From the NCBI RefSeq assembly GCF_004362515.1, contig NZ_SNXU01000001.1:4526001-4590000 (forward strand): a DNA stretch of 64,000 bases, given 5' to 3'. Shown here one piece after another: positions 8,403-16,425 of the stretch (within the stretch, counting starts at the first letter, position 1; each line of letters starts with the position of its first letter). Both the position numbers and the translations under genes were made by a program. The DNA is from Actinokineospora alba. GTDB lineage: Bacteria > Actinomycetota > Actinomycetes > Mycobacteriales > Pseudonocardiaceae. The notes below the pieces were generated by a model. It searched no databases and had not been told where the DNA came from. It saw only the letters and a list, made by a program, of their open reading frames with translations.

Positions 8403-9596
8403 TTATACGCCGGCGCCGCGCTTGTTCGCCCGCTTACCCAGCCCAGGCAACGAAGCGAACCCGACCACAACCACCAAAGCAAGCAACGCGAACGCCCATC
8501 CCGGCCGCTCGAGCAACTGCTCCACACCCACCGCGATCACCAACCCACCGGCATTCCCCAGCAGATAGATGAACGCCGCCCCCGTACTCCCGCCTGCGGC
8601 GCCCACCACCCGCTCAGTCGTGTCGAGCACGATCGGCAATGCCGCCAGCAGCGGAAACCCGACCACGATCACCACCACGGTCGCCACAACGACCCCAGGC
8701 GCCACGGCCAACGCCGCGCACCCCACCGCCGTGATCAGCAGGGTCGCACCGAGAACCGGCCGTTCCAACCCCCGGTGCACCACGGGAGCGGGAAGCACGA
8801 CCGAGCCGACGATGCCGGAAAGCACCAGGACGGCCAGCAGCGTCCCAGCGGCCGCGGTCGACACCCCAGCGGGCTTCAGCAACGGCTCAAGCCACGTGGT
8901 CAGCGCGATGAACACCCCGAACCCGACGAACACCAGCCCCCCAAGCGAACGGGTCCTCCGGTCGGCGAACAGCGCTCGCAGGGCGCCCGCCGAGACCCGG
9001 GCCGGGGTGTCGATCTCCCGAGGTGCCCGCCCACGCAGCCCGAGCCACAGCGCGCCGCCCGCCACCAGGGCCGCGCCGAAGTCGATCAGGAGCAGCGAAC
9101 GCAGGCCGTCCGCGCCCATCGCGGCGCCGAGGGTCAAGGCGGCCAGCATGCCGACCAGGTTGGCCGCGGCGGCGGCGGCGATTCCGGCGGGGCGCTGTCG
9201 CTCGGGGAGGTAGCCGTCGGCGAGTTTGCTGATCGCGTTGAGCACCAGCGGCTGGGCGACCGCGACCACGAGGTGCCCGGCCAGGACGAACGCGTAGTCG
9301 TCGAACAGGCGCAGGCCCGCGCCCACGGCCACGAGCGCCGCGCCAACGCCGAGCGTCGGCCGGAACCAGCGGTCGAGCACGATGCCCGCGGGCAGCGCGA
9401 GCACGACGTAGAGCAGCGGGAACACGTTCGCCAGCCACCCGATCGCGCCCTCGGACACGCCGTAGTGGCTCGCGGCCGCCGTGGTGATCGGCGCGTACGT
9501 CAGCCACACGAGTTGCAGCACCGCGCTGACCAGCCCGTAGGCGGACATGACGAGCCACCCGGAGGTCTGCCGACGACTATCTGACCGCACTGACAT
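8403..9596 (-). CDS. MFS transporter
   Basis: The 397-residue polytopic membrane protein has about 12 hydrophobic segments. MFS hallmarks include the loop 2-3 stretch PAGIVLDRWFRPTLGVGA (a variant of the D-x-x-x-R-R motif) and repeated Gly/Ala-rich helices. ATG 9596 is supported by GGAGG 7 nt upstream, although the frame stays open for 92 codons further. It is the last gene of an apparent MFS-TetR-MFS unit, 130 bp after the TetR gene. Export of a drug or metabolite is likely; the substrate is unknown. Confidence 0.85.
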   Translation of the reverse strand: MSVRSDSRRQTSGWLVMSAYGLVSAVLQLVWLTYAPITTAAASHYGVSEGAIGWLANVFPLLYVVLALPAGIVLDRWFRPTLGVGAALVAVGAGLRLFDDYAFVLAGHLVVAVAQPLVLNAISKLADGYLPERQRPAGIAAAAAANLVGMLAALTLGAAMGADGLRSLLLIDFGAALVAGGALWLGLRGRAPREIDTPARVSAGALRALFADRRTRSLGGLVFVGFGVFIALTTWLEPLLKPAGVSTAAAGTLLAVLVLSGIVGSVVLPAPVVHRGLERPVLGATLLITAVGCAALAVAPGVVVATVVVIVVGFPLLAALPIVLDTTERVVGAAGGSTGAAFIYLLGNAGGLVIAVGVEQLLERPGWAFALLALVVVVGFASLPGLGKRANKRGAGV

Positions 9597-9726
9597 GGCT
9601 ACCTCCGGCGCCACGACCGAACGTGACTCGGATTCATATTCGGTCATCGATGCCGCGAAGGCAAGGCTTCGGTCCACAGTGGTGCCGCGGTCGACCGTCC
9701 TCGGTGGACCGCTTGACGTGCTCGAA

Positions 9727-10305
9727 TCAGTCCGCCGCGAACGCGGGCTCCACGAGCACGGTCCGCAGAACCGCCTCGAGCTGGTCGGCGGTGGGCGGCC
9801 GGTCGTGCAGGAGGCCCTGCAGCAGCAGGCCGTCCACGACGCCGACGAGAATCTGGATCCGCACGCTGTCATCGGTGTAGCGGCGGGCGAACTCGGCCAC
9901 GGCGTCCATCCAGCGGTGCGTCGCCGGGCGCAGCTTCGGCTCGCGGGCGGCGAGCAGGTAGAGCTCGTACTCGGCGAGCAGGTGGTCGGGTTCGGCGACG
10001 ACCTCGGCCATCCGCTCGGCCAGCTCGCGCAGCCCGTCGGCGCCGCCGCCGGTGTCGGCGGCGAAACGGCGCATTCGCGCCGCGTCGTCGTCCATCGAGC
10101 GGGTGAGCGCCGCGGCCAACAGGTCGTCGATCCCGTGGAAGTGGTAGGCCGCGGCGGTCGCGGGCAGGTCAGCCTCCCGCGCCACGGTGCGGTGGCTGAC
10201 CCCGGCGACCCCCTCGCGGGCGACCACGCGCAGCGTCGCCTCGATCAGCTCCTGCTTGCGGCGCTCGCCTTTGACCCGGCGGCCGTCGGTGATCGGTTCC
10301 TCCAC
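9727..10305 (-). CDS. TetR/AcrR family transcriptional regulator
   Basis: A 192-residue regulator with an N-terminal TetR helix-turn-helix (KQELIEATLRVVAREGVAGVSHRTVAREADLPATAAAYHFHG, here cited as residues about 14-55) and an all-helical ligand domain. The start is taken as GTG 10305 because GGAGGT lies 5 nt before it. It lies between two MFS genes on the same strand, 49 bp after the first one, and probably controls them. A candidate operator lies before the first MFS gene. Confidence 0.88.
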   Translation of the reverse strand: MEEPITDGRRVKGERRKQELIEATLRVVAREGVAGVSHRTVAREADLPATAAAYHFHGIDDLLAAALTRSMDDDAARMRRFAADTGGGADGLRELAERMAEVVAEPDHLLAEYELYLLAAREPKLRPATHRWMDAVAEFARRYTDDSVRIQILVGVVDGLLLQGLLHDRPPTADQLEAVLRTVLVEPAFAAD

Positions 10306-10354
10306 GCTGCACCTCCGGGCGCCGGTTGTCACTGCGCACAGTACCCACGGTCGA

Positions 10355-11569
10355 TCATCCGACCCGGCAGGCCGTGAGGTCGTTTTCCCGCACCCGCGAG
10401 CCGAGCACCCGGTGGCCGCAGGCGGCGGCCAGCACGGCGAACGCGCCCGCGATGACCGCGACGGCGAACCCGCCGTCCGGCCCGAACCGGTCCACGGCCT
10501 CGCCCGAGACCGCCGCGCCCATCGCGACGCCGATGCTCAGTCCGGTGATCGCCCAGGTCATGCCCTCGGTGAGCTTCGCAGCCGGGACGATCTTCTCGAC
10601 CAGACCCATGACGACGATCATCGTCGGCGCGAAGAACACCCCGGCGACGAACACCGCCACCGACAGGGTGGCGATGCTGTCGACGATCAGCAGCGGCAGT
10701 GTCGTCAGCGCGGTTCCGGCGGTGCCCATCAGCAGTAGTCGCGGCAGCGGGATCGCCTGCCTGAGCATCCCGAACAGCAGGCCGGCGGCGCCGGATCCCA
10801 AGGCGTAGGCGGAAACCACGATCCCCGCGGCGGCCGTGCCGCCCTGTACCTCGGCGAAGGCGACGCTCACCACATCGACGGTGCCGACGATGACGCCACC
10901 GGCCATCAGGGTGAGGACCAGCCCGATGATCGCGCCGTCGCTGATCACCGAGCGCCCGCCCGCCTCGCTCGGCGGGCGCACGGCCGGTTCGGTGTCGCGC
11001 TGGGCGACGAAAAGCGCCACCCCCGATGCCAGGAAGATCACCGCCAGCAGCGGGCCCGCCTCGGGAAAGACCGCGGTGCACAGGGCGACCGACAGTGCGG
11101 GGCCGACAACGAAGGTCAGCTCGTCGATGACCGATTCCAGCGAGAACGCCGTGTGCAGCCTGGGGGAGTCGCGGTAGAGCTCGGACCACCTCGCGCGCAC
11201 CATCGCGGCCATGCTGGGCATGAACCCGGCGAGCACGGCGAAGACGAACAGCGTCCACGCCGGAGCGGAGTAGTGGGCGCACAGGAGCAGCGCGCCGAGC
11301 GCAGCCACGCTGATGCCGGTCGCGGGCAGCAGCACCTTGCCCTGGCCGCGGCGGTCGACCACTCGCGAGACCCGCGGTCCGATCAGGGCCATCGACAGGG
11401 TGAACGCCGCCGAGACCGCACCCGCCAGGCCGTAGTCGCCGCGCAGCTGCGACAGCATGGCGATGATGCCGATGCCGGTCATCGAGACCGGCATCCGGGC
11501 GATGAAGCCGGTGATGGAGAACGCGAGGGAGCCGGGTGCGGAGAACAGTTCGCGGTACGGGTTGGTCAC
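10355..11569 (-). CDS. MFS transporter
   Basis: The 404-residue protein has twelve hydrophobic segments and the MFS loop signature GPRVSRVVDRRGQGKVLLPA between helices 2 and 3. Other typical parts are DELTFVVGPALSVAL (helix 5 region) and ITGLSIGVAMGAAVSG. GTG 11569 is chosen because GGAGGT precedes it by 4-5 nt; the open frame further upstream crosses the promoter. It heads a likely operon with the TetR gene and a second MFS gene. A drug or metabolite exporter is the best guess. Confidence 0.86.
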   Translation of the reverse strand: MTNPYRELFSAPGSLAFSITGFIARMPVSMTGIGIIAMLSQLRGDYGLAGAVSAAFTLSMALIGPRVSRVVDRRGQGKVLLPATGISVAALGALLLCAHYSAPAWTLFVFAVLAGFMPSMAAMVRARWSELYRDSPRLHTAFSLESVIDELTFVVGPALSVALCTAVFPEAGPLLAVIFLASGVALFVAQRDTEPAVRPPSEAGGRSVISDGAIIGLVLTLMAGGVIVGTVDVVSVAFAEVQGGTAAAGIVVSAYALGSGAAGLLFGMLRQAIPLPRLLLMGTAGTALTTLPLLIVDSIATLSVAVFVAGVFFAPTMIVVMGLVEKIVPAAKLTEGMTWAITGLSIGVAMGAAVSGEAVDRFGPDGGFAVAVIAGAFAVLAAACGHRVLGSRVRENDLTACRVG

Positions 11570-11587
11570 GGTACCTCCGAAAATAAG

Positions 11588-11618
11588 TTGAACGCTCGCT
11601 TCAATTGAAACACTCGTT
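11588..11618. promoter_or_regulatory. Candidate TetR operator upstream of the MFS-TetR-MFS unit
   Basis: The region contains a TTCAATTGAA core flanked by AACG and CGTT arms (imperfect 28-bp palindrome, 11591-11618). It can also be read as direct repeats TTGAACGCTCG / TTGAAACACTCG. A TATAAC box on the minus strand lies at its outer edge (11616-11621). The site is about 20-50 bp upstream of the GTG start. That the neighbouring TetR binds here is inferred. Confidence 0.5.
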
Positions 11619-11739
11619 ATAGTTTCTCCGTAAGGTGGGCCACTGACGACCTCCCGACCGGGTGACGCTCCGTCCCGCACGGGTGAGTTCCTGGCGTGGT
11701 GCCGGAGCAGGCCGAAGGGCCGTGCTTAGCCTGCGCGCC

Positions 11740-12528
11740 ATGACGAGGATCGGATGGTGTGCCGCGGCGGTCGTGGCGTTGGCTCTGGTGACGGGATGCT
11801 CGGGCCCCGACGGCGGCACTCCGCCCGCCCCTGCCCCCGGCCGGTTCGTCGTCACCTACGAGCCCGTCACGAACGACGCCAACCGGGCCGAGGAGAAGCT
11901 GCTGCGGGACAACCGCGTCCTGGAGGACTTCGCCGAGTCGATGACCGAGTACGTGCGCATCCCCCGCGACGTGCGGGTGGTGGCGAAGGAATGCGGCGAG
12001 GCCAACGCCTTCTATCTCCCCGACGAGCACGCGATCCACTACTGCTACGAGCTTTCCGCCGCCGAGCGGCTGCTGTTCGCCAAGGACGGCACGACCGGGG
12101 ACGCGCTGGACGGTGAGGTCTACAACAGCGCGGTCGGCACGCTCTACCACGAAGCGGGGCACGCACTGATCGGCGAGCTGGACCTCAAGATCACCGGGCG
12201 GGAGGAGGACGTCGCCGACCAACTCGCCGCCTATGTGCTCACCAGCGCGGACGAGTTCAAGGACATCCTGCTCACGGTCGCGAAGTCCTACCAGCTCAGC
12301 GCCGAGGAGGTCACCGACCTCGACGAGTTGCCGTTCTACGACACGCACTCACTGGACCCGCAGCGGTCGGTCAACTTCCTCTGCTACCTCTACGGCTCCG
12401 ACGAGAAGCGGTTCGAGCAGTTGGTCACCGACGGCTCGCTGCCCGCCGCGCGGGCTGAGTCCTGCGGCGAGGAGTACACCCAGCTCGTCGGCGGCTGGGA
12501 ATCCCTGCTCGCACCGCACGTCAGGTAG
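11740..12528 (+). CDS. Lipoprotein metallopeptidase, DUF4344 type
   Basis: The 262-residue protein starts with a lipoprotein signal peptide (lipobox LVTGC, lipidated Cys20). It carries a zincin-like HEAGH at residues 137-141 in LYHEAGHALIGELDLKITGREEDVADQ, where the later Glu/Asp residues may complete the metal site. This arrangement matches the DUF4344 putative metallopeptidases. It is expected on the outer face of the membrane. The frame begins 26 codons earlier, but ATG 11740 starts exactly at the signal peptide. A membrane protein gene follows 40 bp later. Confidence 0.82.
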   Translation: MTRIGWCAAAVVALALVTGCSGPDGGTPPAPAPGRFVVTYEPVTNDANRAEEKLLRDNRVLEDFAESMTEYVRIPRDVRVVAKECGEANAFYLPDEHAIHYCYELSAAERLLFAKDGTTGDALDGEVYNSAVGTLYHEAGHALIGELDLKITGREEDVADQLAAYVLTSADEFKDILLTVAKSYQLSAEEVTDLDELPFYDTHSLDPQRSVNFLCYLYGSDEKRFEQLVTDGSLPAARAESCGEEYTQLVGGWESLLAPHVR

Positions 12529-12568
12529 TCCATCCACTGTGGATGTCCCAATAGGACGGAGGCGGACG

Positions 12569-13768
12569 GTGGACCTTCAGCGACACCTGGCTGAGGAGTG
12601 GTTCCGGCGCCGCGGACTGCCCGCGGTGGTGCGCGGCAGGCCGACCCAGCTGCTCGTGCGGATTCTCCCGGTCCTGGCGTACTTCGGCTCGACCGAGCTG
12701 CTCACCGACGTGCTCTTCATGATCGACGGGGCCACCCAGGAGGAATGGGAAGTCCTCATGGAGAACCCCGCTTACGAGTTGGGGTACTACTCTCTGCTGC
12801 TCGGATTGCTTGTCCTGCCGCCATTGAGCGCCTGGCTGGCGATGACCTGGGTGCGCCGGGCCACGGCCGCGGGCACGTCGCGCGGGCGGGTGACCGCGAT
12901 CGTCGCCATCGCCCTCTACGTGGTGGCGCTTCCGGTTTTCGGCTACCTGATCGACGCCACGTACTTCCTGCCCGGCGTGATCTGGGGTGGTCTCATCGTG
13001 CTGGCGGCGATCGGACTCGTGGCCATCGGCGCCGGTTCCGTGTTCGCTTGGGCGGTCCGCATGGCTGTCCGCCAGCTGCGCAAACTCGGCACGCTGACCA
13101 GTCGCGCGCTGCCGCTGTTGTTGCTGTTCACCACGTTCGGCTTCCTCACCGCCGAGGTCTGGCAGAGCATCACCGCGTTGCGCGGAAGCCGGATCTGGTG
13201 GGTCGTCGGCTTCTTCGCGGTGCTGGCGATGCTGTTCATGCTCGCGGTGCTGTCCGACGAACTGCGCGACATGGTCCGCTCGCGACCGCGCGGCGCGGAC
13301 CCGGACACCCTGCGCGGCAGCCCGTTCGAGACCTACCTGGACGAGCACCCCGCCGACGCCCACCCACTTCGGCGGGTGGAGCGGCTGAACATGGTGCTCG
13401 TGCTGCTGCTGGCCCAGCTGATCCAGGCGGTGGCGTTCGGCCTGCTGATGTTCGCGATCTTCGTGACCTTCGGATCGCTCGCCGTGCGCCCGGAGGTGAT
13501 GAAGGCGTGGAGCACGCACGACCTGACCAGCGGCACGATCTACGACATCTACCTGCCGTTCCCCAACGAGCTGCTCCAGGTGTCGATCTTCCTGGCCGCG
13601 TTCTCCGGCCTCTACTTCGCCACGTCCACGGCCACCGACGCCCGGATCCGGCAGAGCTTCTTCGACCCGCTGATCGAGCACATGGCGGTGAACCTGTCCG
13701 CCCGCCACCTCTACCTCGGCCGGTGGGTGGGTCAGCCCTCGGGCAGCACCACCCAGAGCACGATGTAG
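12569..13768 (+). CDS. Polytopic membrane protein of unknown function
   Basis: The 399-residue protein has about eight hydrophobic segments (for example LLVRILPVLAYFGSTELLTDV, cited as residues about 24-44, and LNMVLVLLLAQLIQAVAFGLLMFAI near the middle). A cytosolic loop with DELRDMVRSRPRGADPDTLRGSPF separates two membrane halves. GTG 12569 has GGAGG 6 nt upstream. It probably forms a unit with the preceding lipoprotein metallopeptidase. The 3' end overlaps the convergent PspC gene by 37 bp. No family was recognised. Confidence 0.75.
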   Translation: MDLQRHLAEEWFRRRGLPAVVRGRPTQLLVRILPVLAYFGSTELLTDVLFMIDGATQEEWEVLMENPAYELGYYSLLLGLLVLPPLSAWLAMTWVRRATAAGTSRGRVTAIVAIALYVVALPVFGYLIDATYFLPGVIWGGLIVLAAIGLVAIGAGSVFAWAVRMAVRQLRKLGTLTSRALPLLLLFTTFGFLTAEVWQSITALRGSRIWWVVGFFAVLAMLFMLAVLSDELRDMVRSRPRGADPDTLRGSPFETYLDEHPADAHPLRRVERLNMVLVLLLAQLIQAVAFGLLMFAIFVTFGSLAVRPEVMKAWSTHDLTSGTIYDIYLPFPNELLQVSIFLAAFSGLYFATSTATDARIRQSFFDPLIEHMAVNLSARHLYLGRWVGQPSGSTTQSTM

Positions 13769-13914
13769 ATCAGGAACTGCGGTCCGGGAAGGATGCAGGA
13801 CAGCACGAACAGCCACCGGATGGTGCTCGGCTTACGTCCGACTCGCTCCGCGATCCCGCCACACACCCCGGCGATCATCCGATTCCTGCGGGACCTGACC
13901 AACTCGACCGCCAT
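13732..13914 (-). CDS. PspC domain-containing small membrane protein
   Basis: The 60-residue protein is a minimal PspC domain: VELVRSRRNRMIAGVCGGIAERVGRKPSTIRWLFVLSCI (given as residues 3-42), then a second hydrophobic stretch ending IVLWVVLPEG. The RxxAGVCGGIAE motif is diagnostic. PspC-type proteins sit in the inner membrane and take part in envelope stress responses. ATG 13914 has AAGGAG at the right distance; an earlier in-frame ATG lacks one. Confidence 0.85.
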   Translation of the reverse strand: MAVELVRSRRNRMIAGVCGGIAERVGRKPSTIRWLFVLSCILPGPQFLIYIVLWVVLPEG

Positions 13915-13934
13915 GACGCTCCTTTCGGATGGAC

Positions 13935-14411
13935 TCACAGTGTCGCCCAGTGTGGGTCGGCCCGCATGTCCCGCCTGGACCCGTCAGGGTCATGGGTGGT
14001 AGTACTCCGCGATCTCGCTGATCTTCCCGTCACCGTCGACCGTGAGCCGCACGCGTACAGGCGCTCATGGGTGGTGGCGAGGAATTCGGCTCTGGTGCAC
14101 GGATTGGCGCCCACACCGTCCTTCAGCTGCAGGCCCGCGGTGGCGGCACACCAGTCGCCGACCGCGGTGTAGATCGCCACCTGGTCGCCGAGCACGGCCG
14201 TGTGGTGGGTGCCGGGAATCGGCTCCGCGATCGAGGTGTTCTCCTCGGCCCTCACGAACCGGGCCTCGTCGTACTCCACCGTCCCATCGGGCCGGATCGC
14301 GGTGATGATGGCGGCCCCGCTCCACCCCGACTTCGGCCACACCAGGACCCCGACCACCGCGACCGCGACGACCACCGCCGCGACCGCCCCCCAGATCCAC
14401 TTCGTCCGCAC
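13935..14411 (-). CDS. Membrane-anchored hypothetical protein, probable frameshift near the C-terminus
   Basis: The frame encodes 158 residues. An N-terminal anchor helix (WIWGAVAAVVVAVAVVGVLVW) is followed by an extracytoplasmic domain with GTVEYDEARFVRAEENTSI. After about residue 118 (HERLYACG) the composition changes to an Arg/Ser/Thr-rich tail. In the neighbouring frame the same DNA reads TVDGDGKISEIAEYYHP and stops at TGA 13990-13992 (minus strand), which looks like the natural ending. A -1 shift or 2-base insertion around 14040-14060 would join the two. GTG 14411 has AAGGAG upstream. The function is unknown. Confidence 0.65.
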   Translation of the reverse strand: MRTKWIWGAVAAVVVAVAVVGVLVWPKSGWSGAAIITAIRPDGTVEYDEARFVRAEENTSIAEPIPGTHHTAVLGDQVAIYTAVGDWCAATAGLQLKDGVGANPCTRAEFLATTHERLYACGSRSTVTGRSARSRSTTTHDPDGSRRDMRADPHWATL

Positions 14412-14476
14412 GCCACTCCTTCAGGCAGTTGTCCTCGACCACCAGGACGCACCACCGGAGCGCGGGTTGCCTGCCG

Positions 14477-15379
14477 CTACTTGTCGACCAGGATCACCTC
14501 GTACTGCGAAGCCGTCGGGGGCAGACCGGTGTCGAACTTGGCGTTCACCACCGCGAGCGTGTTGCCGTGCAGGGCCGCCGTCGTCGGGATCTGGAACAGC
14601 GGGCTGGTGATCGTCTTCACCAGGGTCCCGCTGCTCAGGTCCGGGCTCAGCCGCCACCGGGTGACCTTGTTGTCGAAGTTCTGCACCACCCACAGGTTCC
14701 GGCCGCTGAGCACGATCCCGTCGGCGTTCGGCACGTCGACTCCCGCCACGACCGCGCTGGCCCCGGTCTCCGGGTCCACGGTGTAGATCGCCGCGTTGGC
14801 GGAGTGGGCGACCAGGAGGGTGTCGCCGTTGGGCGTGGCCTCGATGCCGTTGAGGTTGAAGTCGCCGGTGATCTCGCCCGCCGGGCCGGACAGCACCAGG
14901 GTCTGGGCCGGGCCGGGCTCACCGGTCGGGCTGACCGGGATGAAGTAGAGGTGCGGCTGGAACGAATCGGTGAACCATGCCCCGCCTCGGACGACGACGA
15001 CGTCGTTGACCGCGCCGCCGAGCTGGTAGGTGGCGACGTCGTCGCCCGTGGTGCCGTCGTAGAGGTGGGCCTGGCCGCTGAACCCGCCCGCCACGAACAG
15101 CAGGTCGGTGCGCTCGTCGTACTTCAATCCCAGCGCCATCCGGCCGTCGGGCACGTCCCTGAACAGGTCGGCGGTCCCGCGCTGGAGGTCGCCGCGATAG
15201 AGGTCGCCCGCGAAGAGGTCGCCCGCGAAGAACGTCGACCCGCGGCCCGTGGCCACGCCCTCCGCCGACGTCGCGCCGGTCAGCACGATGACCTCACTGG
15301 CGGGCGCCGCCGTCGCCGGGACGACCGCTGCCAGGATCAGCACCGCCGCCATGGGCAAGCTACGTCTGAGCACCTTCAT
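14477..15379 (-). CDS. Secreted SMP-30/gluconolactonase-like beta-propeller protein
   Basis: The 300-residue protein has a Sec signal peptide (MKVLRRSLPMAAVLILAAVVPATAAPA, cleaved near residue 25). It is followed by repeated propeller blades such as GDLYRGDLQRGTADLF, NDVVVVRGGAWFTDSFQPHLYF and DFNLNGIEATPNGDTLLVAHS. These match the SMP-30/gluconolaconase/LRE group often mis-named superoxide dismutase in actinomycetes. The role is probably as a secreted lactonase-like or binding protein; no enzyme activity can be assigned. A short degenerate tandem repeat encodes AGDLFAGDLYRGDLQRG and is normal for this family. Confidence 0.8.
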   Translation of the reverse strand: MKVLRRSLPMAAVLILAAVVPATAAPASEVIVLTGATSAEGVATGRGSTFFAGDLFAGDLYRGDLQRGTADLFRDVPDGRMALGLKYDERTDLLFVAGGFSGQAHLYDGTTGDDVATYQLGGAVNDVVVVRGGAWFTDSFQPHLYFIPVSPTGEPGPAQTLVLSGPAGEITGDFNLNGIEATPNGDTLLVAHSANAAIYTVDPETGASAVVAGVDVPNADGIVLSGRNLWVVQNFDNKVTRWRLSPDLSSGTLVKTITSPLFQIPTTAALHGNTLAVVNAKFDTGLPPTASQYEVILVDK

Positions 15380-15458
15380 GACGCCTCCTCACCGTGGGTG
15401 AACCGCCACCCATCATGGGCCGGGTTCCCGGCGAAAACGACGGGTCATCCGGCCCCAA

Positions 15459-16307
15459 TCAGGCGGGCAGCGCGGCGGCCAACGCCCTGGTGACCGCGTC
15501 GACCCGTTCCTTGGCGCTCGCCATGGGCCTGCCGCGGTGGACGGAGAGCAGCGCGACCACGTACCGGTCGTGCAGGACGCCTGCGCTGTGCAGGTACGCC
15601 GAACTGGGCCGGTAGGTCATCCAGCCCTGCTTCGAATACGCGTCGACGCCCGGCGCGTGCAGCCCGAAGGCCTGGTCGAACCCGTCCGCGGCGCGCGCGG
15701 GGGCCGCGGAGAGCGCGGCGACGATGACGTCGCGGGCTGGGCAGCCCTGGATGTAGGCGTGCAATCGCGCGATGTCGTCGGCGGTCACCATCGTCTCGCC
15801 CCATTCCGCCGGGTCACGCGGCGGCGACGTGTTGGTCATCCCCGCGCGCTGAGCCACCCGCCGCACCGCGCCGACCCCGTCGTGCAGGCCCCAGAGCGCG
15901 TTCATCGCGTTGTCGTCGCTGGTCGACAGGGCCCGCCGCACCCGCTCGCTGTCGGCCGCCGAGACGTCGCGCGACAGCACGTCGACGGCCACGATCAGCT
16001 TGGCGATCGACGCCGAGTAGAACGGCCGGTCGCCCCCGCTGCTCGCCATCCGGCCGGTCGTCAGGTCGATGACCGCCATGCCGAGGGTCATCCGCTCGTC
16101 GGCCGCCGCGACCCCGGCGGCCACCGCTCCCGCGAGGTCCACCTCGAGCACCGGCTTGGCGGCGGGCGGCGACCGCACCTCGGCCACCACGGAGCTCGCC
16201 ACCCCCGGTCGGACCAGGCACCCGGTCGCGGGCGGTATCGCCGTGGTGACCGCGAAGGCCACCGTCATCAGCGCCACGGCGAGGCCGGGGCGAACGAGCG
16301 AGCGCAC
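15459..16307 (-). CDS. Serine hydrolase of the class A beta-lactamase / PBP fold
   Basis: The 282-residue protein has an N-terminal membrane or signal segment and a penicillin-recognising serine hydrolase domain. The nucleophile motif is S100-I-A-K103 in FYSASIAKLIVAVD, the second motif region reads STSDDNAMNALW (about 128-139), and SKQGWM takes the place of the KTG box. Members of this actinomycete group are annotated as serine hydrolases; some hydrolyse beta-lactams, but motif 3 here (KQG) is unusual, so resistance should not be assumed. It is expected to be extracytoplasmic. Confidence 0.78.
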   Translation of the reverse strand: MRSLVRPGLAVALMTVAFAVTTAIPPATGCLVRPGVASSVVAEVRSPPAAKPVLEVDLAGAVAAGVAAADERMTLGMAVIDLTTGRMASSGGDRPFYSASIAKLIVAVDVLSRDVSAADSERVRRALSTSDDNAMNALWGLHDGVGAVRRVAQRAGMTNTSPPRDPAEWGETMVTADDIARLHAYIQGCPARDVIVAALSAAPARAADGFDQAFGLHAPGVDAYSKQGWMTYRPSSAYLHSAGVLHDRYVVALLSVHRGRPMASAKERVDAVTRALAAALPA

Positions 16308-16425
16308 CGGCCCAGACTTCCCCTTCGGGGCGCCGCGATCCAGCGATTCCCCGCGTTGTGACTCGGCTGTTGCGTGGCCGCCACGTCACGGCCGCGGATG
16401 GTCACCAGCCGCACGCGGGCGGTGA

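Noticed and set aside
15459..16307. Classical class A beta-lactamase
   Set aside because: The SxxK motif is present, but KQG replaces KTG; resistance cannot be claimed.
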